A DNA stretch of 64,000 nucleotides from Armigeres subalbatus (lineage: Eukaryota; Arthropoda; Insecta; Diptera; Culicidae). Positions 56,941 through 64,000 of this stretch are shown here, piece by piece. Position numbers and translations under genes: made by a program. Position 1 is the first letter of the stretch. The number at the start of each line of letters is the position of its first letter. Below the pieces are notes generated by a model. The model saw nothing but the letters and a program-made list of their open reading frames with translations. It had not been told where the DNA came from and did not search any database. The DNA lies in NCBI RefSeq assembly GCF_024139115.2, contig NC_085139.1, positions 66,321,203-66,385,202 on the forward strand, written 5' to 3'.

Positions 56941-58299
56941 TGTGGGCACGTTGTATTCGCGGCATTTCTGCAGTACTTGGCAAATGGCGAACACCTGGTA
57001 CGTGGTGGAGCGTTCGCCCATAAAACCCGCCTGGTACTGCCCCACGAACTCCCTTGCAGTTGGTGCTAGTCGACGGCATAAAATTTGGGAGAGTACCTTG
57101 TAGGCGGCGTTCAGCAATGTGACTGCGCGGTAGTTGCTACAATCCAGCTTATCGCCCTTTTGTAGATGGGACACGACACCTTCCATCCACTCCTGCGGCA
57201 AAACTTCCTCCTCCCAAATCTTGGTAATGACCCAGTGCAGCGCTCTAGCCAGTGCCTCACCACCGTGTTTAAATAGCTCTCCTGGTAGTTGGTCAACCCC
57301 AGGGGCTTTGTTGTTCTTCAGCCGGCCAATCTCCTCCTGGATTTCCTGGAGATCCGGAGCCGGTAAAATTATGTCCTGCGCGCGTTCTCCCAGGTCCATC
57401 ACCATACCGCCATCTTCGTCTGCCACATCGCCATTCAGGTGCTCTTCGTAGTGCTGCCGCCACCTTTGGATCACCTCACGCTCGTTCGTAAGAAGGTTCC
57501 CGTTTATGTCCTTACACATATCAGGCTGTGGCACGTGGCCCTTACGTGAACGGTTTAACTTCTCATAGAACTTTCGTGTGTTATTAGCGCGGTACAGTTG
57601 CTCCGTTTCTTCACGGTCTCGATCTTCCTGCTGGCGCTTTTTCCTCCGGAAAATCGAGTTTTGTCTGTTCCGCGCCTGTTTATATCGTGCCTCGTTCGCC
57701 CTCGTGCGGTGTTGCAGCAATCTCGCCCATGCTGCCTTCTTTTCTTCCACTAACTGCTCACATTCGCCGTCATACCAGTCGTTTCTCTGATCCGGGGGCA
57801 CCGTGCCTAGTGCAGCGGTTGCGGTGCTACCAATGGCGGATCGAATATCTCTCCAGCCATCTTCAAGAGACGCTGCGCCTAGCTGCTCTTCCGTTGGAAG
57901 TGCCGCTTCCAGCTGCTGCGCGTATTCTTGGGCTAGTCTACCGTCTTGTAGCCGCCCAATGTTAAGCCGCGGCGTCCGACTTCGACGCGTGTTGTACACC
58001 GTCGAGAGTTTTGAGCGCAGGCATACTGCAACGAGGTAGTGGTCGGATTCAATATTCGCACTGCGGTAAGTGCGGACATTCGTGATGTCGGAGAAGAATT
58101 TACCGTCGATTAGAACGTGATCGATTTGGTTTTCCGTTTCTTGGTTAGGTGATCTCCATGTGGCCTTGTGGATATTTTTGCGGGGAAAGAAGGTGCTTCG
58201 GACTACCATTCCGCGGGAGGCTGCGAAGTTTATGCATCGTTGGCCGTTGTCATTCGATACGGTGTGCAGACTATCCGGTCCGATGACCGGTCTATACAT
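56872..58299 (-). pseudogene. Element C: EN end, linker and RT start
   Basis: An open stretch of about 475 residues: [40 protein letters not shown] (SDH intact), QRNDWYDGECEQLVEEKKAA, FYEKLNRSRKGHVPQPDMC, NNKAPGVDQLPGELFKHG and NYRAVTLLNAAYKVLSQIL. The frame is lost at about 56940 where GT repeats gained two bases (GTGTGTGG against GTGTGG in F), between NVPTH and HLFIDF. Confidence 0.87.
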
Positions 58300-58905
58300 T
58301 TCCTCCTTCCTACCTGTGCGTTCATGTCACCGATGACGATTTTAACGTCCCGCAGTGGGCATCCATCGTATGTCTGCTCCAGCTGTGCGTAGAACGCTTC
58401 TTTCTCGTCGTCGGGTCTCCCTTCGTGTGGGCAGTGCACGTTGATGATGCTATAGTTGAAGAAACGGCCTTTAATCCTCAGCTTGCACATCCTTGCGTTG
58501 ATTGGCTGCCACCCAATCACGCGTTGGCGCATCTTACCCAGCACTATGAAGCCGGTTCCCAGCTCGTTGGTGGTGCCACAGCTTTGGTAGAAGGTAGCCG
58601 CTCGATGCCCGCTTTTCCACACTTTCTGTCCTGTCCAGCAAATCTCCTGCAGCGCCACGACGTCGAAGTTGCGGGGATGTAATTCATCGTAGATCATCCT
58701 GTCGCAACCTGCGAAACCTAGCGACTTGCAATTCCATGTTCCAAGCTTCCAATCGTGATCCTTTATTCGTCGCCTGGGTCTTTGCCGATTATATCGAGTC
58801 GCATTATCTCTTATATTGTTCGTAATGATTGGTTTTCTAGGCGGCTTATTGGGCCTGCGCAAACCTCCTGTCTCGTCGGAGGGCCGTCGTGTCAGGGCTG
58901 TTTAG
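58230..58905 (-). pseudogene. Element C: endonuclease, first part
   Basis: The open frame begins after a stop near 58905 and has no AUG before the EN: relatives share RRPNKPPRKPIITNN and RRRIKDHDWKLGTWNCKSLG, so initiation may be non-AUG or further upstream. Motifs: GTWNCKSLGF, VALQEICWTGQ, SIINVHCPHEG and VIGDMNAQVGR. A frameshift directly after VGR (about 58300) breaks the frame before MYRPVIG. Confidence 0.85.
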
Positions 58906-59384
58906 CGTCCCACCTAACACCAGGACTTGGGCTTGTGCGCTTTGAGCGGCACACGGTCGCTTTGGTGGGGCCTACTTGCGGATACATGCAGCTTTTTATA
59001 GAGGTTTAACAGGGCCCACTGTCAAACCCCACCACATCCTAGGCAAGCCCCACAACTCGCAGATGGCCTGGGGAGGGATCGTCAAGCCCTTGGACATAGT
59101 CCCTGCTGCCCTGAAAGTATAACTAAGTATAGTGGAAACATTATTTTTGAGGGTTCAACCCAAACCTATGTCCGAAACACCATTACTACCCAACAAACAA
59201 TTTGAGTTGAATAAGCTAGTTTTTTAGCTGAACAAGCGAAATTGTGGCGAAATAAGCTCTTTATCAGCCTCCAATGCTTGTTGGGTATGCACCTGACCTT
59301 TGACCGAAGCAAATCATACCCGTCTATCAATACTTTAGTGATTTAAAGAAATCTAGATTAATAAAAATATATTTATAATATTAT

Positions 59385-62012
59385 AATTCCTGGAGGAATT
59401 TCCAGAGGAACTTCTTGAGGAATTTCCGGCAGAATTCCTGGAGGACCTTCCGGAGGAATTCCTTGAGGAACTTCCGGAAAAAATCCTGCAGGAACTTTCG
59501 GAGAAATTCCTGGAGGAACTTCCGGAGGAATTCCTGGAGGAACTTCCGGAGGAATTCCTGGAGGAACTTCCGGAGGAATTCCTGGAGGAACTTCCGGAGG
59601 AATTCCTGGAGGAACTTCCGGAGGAATTCCTGGAGGAACTTCCGGAGGAATTCCTGGAGGAACTTCCGGAGGAATTCCTGGAGGAACTTCCGGAGGAATT
59701 CCTGGAGGAACTTCCGGAGGAATTCCTGGAGGAACTTCCGGAGGAATTCCTGGAGGAACTTCCGGAGGAATTCCTGGAGGAACTTCCGGAGGAATTCCTA
59801 GAGGAACTTCCGGAGGAATTCCTGGAGGAACTTACGAAGGAATTCCTGGAGGAACTTCCGGAGGAATTCCTGGAGGAACTTCCGGAGGAATTCCTGGAGG
59901 AACTTCCGGGGGAATTCCTGGAGGAACTTCCGGAGGAATTCCTGGAGGAACTTCCGGAGGAATTCCTGGAGGAACTTCCGGAGGAATTCCTGGAGGAACT
60001 TCCGGAGGAATTCCTGGAGGAACTTCCGGAGGAATTCCTGGAGGAACTTCCGGAGGAATTCCTGGAGGAACTTCCGGAGGAGTTCCTGGAGGAACTTCCG
60101 GATGAATTCCTGGAAGAATTTCCGGAGGAATTTCTGGAGGAATTTTCGGAGGAATTTCTGGAGGAATTTCCGGAGGAATTCCTGGAGGAATTTCCAGAGG
60201 AATTCCTGGAGGAATTTCTGGAGGAATTCATGGAGGAATTTCCGGAGGAATTTCTGGAGGAATTTCCGGTGGAATTCCTGGAGGAATTTCCGGAGGAATT
60301 CCTGGAGGAATTTCCGGAGGAATTCCTGGAGGAATTTCCGGAGGAATTTCCGGAGGAATTTCCGGAGGAATTTCCGGAGGAATTTCCGGAGGAATTTCCG
60401 GAGGAATTTCCGGAGGAATTTCCGGAGGAATTTCCGGAGGAATTCCTGGAGGAATTTCCGGAGGAATTCCTGGAGGAATTTCCGGAGGAATTCCTGGAGG
60501 AATTTCCGGAGGAATTCCTGGAGGAATTTCCGGAGGAACTCCTGGAGGAATTTCCGGAGGAATTCCTTATGGAATTTCCGGAGGAATTCCTGGAGGAATT
60601 CCTAATGGAATTTCCGGAGGAATTTCCGGAGGAATTCCTGGAGGAATTTCCGGTGGAATTCCTGGAGGAACTTCCGGAAGAATTCTTGGAGGAATTTCCG
60701 AAGAAATTTCCGGAGGAATTCCTAATGGAATTTCCGGAGGAATTTCTGGAGGAATTTCAGGAGGAATTCTTGGAGGAATTTCCGGAGGAATTATCGGTGG
60801 AATTCCTGGAGGATTTTCCGGAGGAATTCCTGGAGAAATTTCCGGAGGAATTCCTGGAGGAATTTCCGGAGGAATTTCCGGAGGAATTCCTGGAGGAATT
60901 TCCGGTGGAATTCCTGGAGGAATTTCCGGAGGAATTTCCGGAGGAATTCCCAATGGAATTCCTGGAGGAATTTCAGGAGGAATTCTCGGAGGAATTTCCG
61001 GAGGAATTATCGGTGGAATTCCTGGAGGATTTTCCGGAGGAATTCCTGGAGAAATTTCCGGAGGAATTCCTGGAGGAATTTCTGGAGGTGTTTCCGGAGG
61101 AATTCCTGGAGGAATTTCCGGAGGAATTCCTGGAAGAATTTCCGAAGGAATTCCTGGAGGAATTTCCGGAGGAATTTCTGGAGGAATTTCCGGAGGAATT
61201 CCTGGAGGAATTTTCGGAGGAATTCCTTGAGGAATTTTTGAAGGAATTCCTGTAGGATTTTCCGGAGGAATTCCTGGAGGAATTTCCGGAGGAATTCCTG
61301 GAGGAATTTCCGGAGGAATTCCTGGAGGAATTTCCGGAGGAACTTCCGGAGGAATTTCCGGAGGAATTCCTGGAGCAATTTCTGGAGAAATTCCTGAAGG
61401 AATTTCCGGATGAATTCCTGGAGGAATTTCCGGAGGAAATCTTGGAGGAACTTCCGGAGGAATTCCCTGGAGGAACTTCCGGAGGAATTCCCTGGAGGAA
61501 CTTCCGGAGGAATTCCCTGGAGGAACTTCCGGAGGAATTCCCTGGAGGAACTTCCGGAGGAATTCCCTGGAGGAACTTCCGGAGGAATTTCTGTAGGAAC
61601 TTCCGGAGGAATTGCTGGAGGAACTTCCGGAGAAATTTCTGGAGGAACTTCCTGAAAAATTCCTGAAGGAAATTTAGGAAGAATTTCGGGAGGAACTTTC
61701 GGAAGAATTCCGGGTGAAACTTCCTAAAGTATTCCGGTTGGAGCTTCCGAAAAATTCCGGGAGAAACTTACGGAGGAATTCCCGGAGGAACTTCCGGAGG
61801 AATTAATGGAGGAACTTCCTGAAGGAATTTTCAACGGAATTCCTGGAGGAATTTTCGACAGAATTCCTGGAGAAATTTTCGACTGAATTCCTGGAGGTAT
61901 TTTCGACGGAATTCCTAGAGGAACTTCCGGAGAATTTCTGAATCAACTTCCTGGAGAATTTCTGAAGGAACTTCCGGAGGAATTCCTGGAGGACCTTATG
62001 AGAAAACTCCTG
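59385..62012. repeat. 24-bp minisatellite, about 110 units
   Basis: The unit GGAGGAATTCCTGGAGGAAC plus TTCC (24 bp) contains the palindromes GGAATTCC and TTCCGGAA. Subregions: 59385-60110 nearly uniform 24-bp units with AACTTCC; 60110-61430 units with AATTTCC, including a pure 12-bp stretch (GGAGGAATTTCC) at about 60330-60445; 61440-61600 25-bp units with an extra C; 61600-62012 decayed. A 216-bp higher-order duplication is seen (60791 against 61007). Long open frames on both strands follow from the 24-bp period. Confidence 0.95.
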
Positions 62013-62019
62013 GGAACCT

Positions 62020-62579
62020 TCGAAGAAATCCGAAGATTTTATTATGGGTAAAATAAGCCCACGCTGACTCAGGCCATTGCGCCGCCTTCGCAGATCACCG
62101 AAAACCGTTCGCAGTGTCGGACAAAACGTAACATATTGCTCGAGTTTTTCATCAAAAATTAATTTTGGAACGCTAAATTTTTTTTTGAAGTTAGAATTGT
62201 TATATAACATATACTATGCTACTTAAGTACTTTGAAAACCCCATGCCTTAAGGTCTGAAGTAGTTACAGCGTCCACATTTTAACATTGAAAAAGACAGTT
62301 TCCAGCTTTGGAGCAGCTAGGAGCAAATCATCACACTAACCATCGGAAAGTAGACAAAAAATAGATATTAATACATAGTACTAGACTAGATCGTTCGGAA
62401 TATTTCTCGAAAAAAGTTTAGTTAAATTTTCTTTTGCCATACACAGATAGAAAAAGTTGTTGAAAATTACAACAAGTCACCAAAAATGTTAATTTTTTGT
62501 TCGAGTTTCCGTCCATGACCATATGAAACCATAATTTGATCTATATATACTTATGCAATATGGAAGATGCAATAATAAC
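62020..62579. other. No gene recognised
   Basis: AT-rich flank of the minisatellite. Confidence 0.4.
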
Positions 62580-62725
62580 GAAAAAAATAGTCATTTTCAA
62601 ACCCCCCTCCCACCTATGTCACACTTTTTGTATGAATCATTGAAATTTGTTGTATGGATTGTCACACTTCGATCAACACCCTCTCCCCTCAATGAGCGTT
62701 ACGTAATTTATGGATGCTCTCATAT
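62580..62725. mobile_element. Decayed relative of the 166-bp Harbinger-type MITE
   Basis: Shares a CCCCCCTCCCAC-like tract, TCACACTTTTTGTATGA and an end reading GTTACGTAATTTATGGATGC with the TIR and subterminal parts of 47952-48117. The left end and target duplication are not clear. Confidence 0.5.
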
Positions 62726-63012
62726 GGGTGTCTATCTATCGCGCTTGATGAGTTTATTTCAGAAACCGATGTTAAATTTAGCAAAACTGTTTTCCACCAT
62801 TTAATTCGTCAATGATTCAATATACAAATATAATTTACAAATGAAATATGCAAACTCGAATTTACAAATCTTTGTTCAGAAGTTTAAATCCGATTGGAAA
62901 TCTGAGCTTTCCAATCTTATAACCTTCAACATTGATTTTAACATATTTTTTCCGAATTCATTTACAATTTTTAAAGCCCTACTCGACATCTTATCGGAAA
63001 TTACAGAAACAA

Positions 63013-63080
63013 CGACTTAGTCGAGTCAAGTACGAGATACTGAAGACGGCCTCACAGTTGAGGTCTTTACAGATACGTAT
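63013..63080 (-). repeat. Dispersed repeat, copy 3 (see 654-753)
   Basis: Reverse complement with CAAGTACGAGATACTGAAGA and GATACGTAT near its ends. Confidence 0.65.
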
Positions 63081-63099
63081 ATGTTAAGATAACAAAACG

Positions 63100-63940
63100 T
63101 AGCGGAATTAAATGGAAAGTACTAAATTCGTCCTAGACAGTTGGAAATTACAGTTTTGAAAACGGACACAGCAAATAATTTGGAAAATTCTACGACATGT
63201 AAAATTCAGCTAGTTCCAATAAATGAAAGAACATTCGAAATTCAATTGAATTGAATTTTACAAGCAAGCACAGTTTAAATTTATTTCGATTTCAAAGACA
63301 GTGAAATCAATTCGAAAAAGAGTTCAGCGAAACCAATCCGTGGTTCAAGCCTTCAAATTAAATGGATTCTCATCTCATTTCAATTTTGCAAACGGCTTAC
63401 TTATTGCAGTCGTCCGGTTTTCCAATTGTTCGTTTTTAAACACTAATGAAATAAATTACCCAAACGAGAGTTAATTTAACCCAACTCCGAGGTTCCAAGA
63501 GAGAAAAACAAGAGAACGATGGCATCGCCCGGTAACTTAGTGCAGGTATGAAACCTGACCTAGCTCATGACACCATGCAAAAGTTCAGTGAGAAAATGCG
63601 ATAATGAGGTAGTAAATTATGAAACTCTCGCCACGCTTCAGGAGTGCCATCGAAACGAAACCAAAACTCGTTCAGACCAGGATGCAACCACTAGAAGTCA
63701 CTTTTCTAACAGATTACCGACCTGCAGACAGCCACCACAAAAAAAAACGAGATGAGATTCAACACAGGGAGCTTATCTTTATTCACCTTGCCTACCTGAT
63801 TTCCCATTTGCACCGCCCACAAGCCGAAGTTCTTATCATCTTTATTATCTCCTCTGCGGAGGCCAATGTGGCGGGCGGCGTCTTCGTCGTCATCGTCGGG
63901 AGTAATCTTGATTATCCTTAATGAGTTTATACGAAAATTA
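63100..63940. other. No gene recognised
   Basis: AT-rich to 63470, then more balanced. An Asp/Glu-rich frame on the minus strand (63706-63984, KITPDDDDEDAARHIG) has no domain and overlaps the promoter candidate. Confidence 0.35.
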
Positions 63941-63950
63941 ATTATGGAGC

Positions 63951-63989
63951 ATAAATAGCGGCACCAACTGGCGGCAGTAGTCACTCAGT
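63951..63989 (+). promoter_or_regulatory. Candidate core promoter: TATA-like box and initiator
   Basis: CATAAATAG (TATA-like, first T at 63952) is followed by TCACTCAGT at 63981-63989. With the A of TCACTC (63983) as +1, the TATA-like box starts at -31, the usual arthropod spacing; the overlapping TCAGT is the arthropod initiator consensus. The transcript would leave the window, so no coding support is visible. Confidence 0.4.
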
Positions 63990-64000
63990 GCTAATAGGTC

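Larger units (their letters stand above)
55815..59121 (-). mobile_element. RTE-clade non-LTR retrotransposon C, full length
   Basis: Bounded by a 12-bp duplication, ACTAAGTATAGT, at 55803-55814 and 59122-59133; the insert is 3307 bp. Minus-strand order: 5' UTR (59121 to about 58905), EN, linker, RT, C-terminal region and a short 3' end with an AATAAATAATAAC tail. It is the reference copy for B and F. Confidence 0.9.

Noticed and set aside
59353..61666. Long repetitive frames as silk-like or structural protein genes
   Set aside because: Frames are open on both strands and in several registers only because the repeat period is 24 bp; the 25-bp unit block and decayed end break them, and no promoter or splice signal is seen.

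Overview
The window looks like a transposon-rich, largely gene-free stretch of a culicine mosquito chromosome, most likely Aedes (Ae. aegypti or Ae. albopictus). I infer this from RTE-, Jockey/Juan- and I/Loa-type non-LTR retrotransposons, a BEL/Pao remnant, several families of small TIR elements (MITEs), tRNA-derived SINEs and a 24-bp GGAATTCC minisatellite. No intact host gene could be recognised. Almost all recognisable coding sequence is decayed retrotransposon endonuclease (EN) and reverse transcriptase (RT).

Layout. 0.65-1.8 kb: a palindromic repeat, a tRNA-like SINE head and a degenerate ~200-bp tandem array. 2.65-5.2 kb: two head-to-head fragments of one RTE-like family. 5.76-11.45 kb: a three-level nest, in which RTE element B (+) is split by RTE element A (-), itself split by a 440-bp MITE. 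13.7-17.7 kb: decayed minisatellite, a 195-bp MITE, a 152-bp tandem array and repeat fragments. 17.74-21.15 kb: RTE element D (+). 21.27-28.23 kb: a BEL/Pao RT remnant split by a 6.3-kb, two-ORF, RNase H-bearing I/Loa-type element G (-). 28.3-34.0 kb: a foldback, a second identical 440-bp MITE, a hAT-type MITE and SINEs. 34.04-38.60 kb: Juan-like Jockey element H (+) with a poly(A) tail. 40.2-43.0 kb: a very decayed non-LTR element (-) holding a TA-flanked MITE. 44.1-45.4 kb: a gag-like ORF1 remnant.

47.14-52.89 kb is a second nest. RTE copy F (-) is split by a 3.7-kb RTE-like element E (+) and by a 558-bp hAT-type MITE, and E carries a 166-bp PIF/Harbinger-type MITE in its 5' UTR. 55.8-59.1 kb: RTE element C (-), the most complete copy of the B/F family. 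59.4-62.0 kb: a ~2.6-kb minisatellite of 24-bp units. The last 60 bp may hold a core promoter that fires out of the window.

The insertions can be dated relative to one another because target-site duplications (TSDs) are readable for A, C, D, E, F, G, H and most MITEs. In two cases removing the insert restores the interrupted reading frame or motif. None of the autonomous elements has an unbroken coding region, so no present-day mobilisation from this window is expected. Family assignments rest on protein motifs I recognise; no database search was run.
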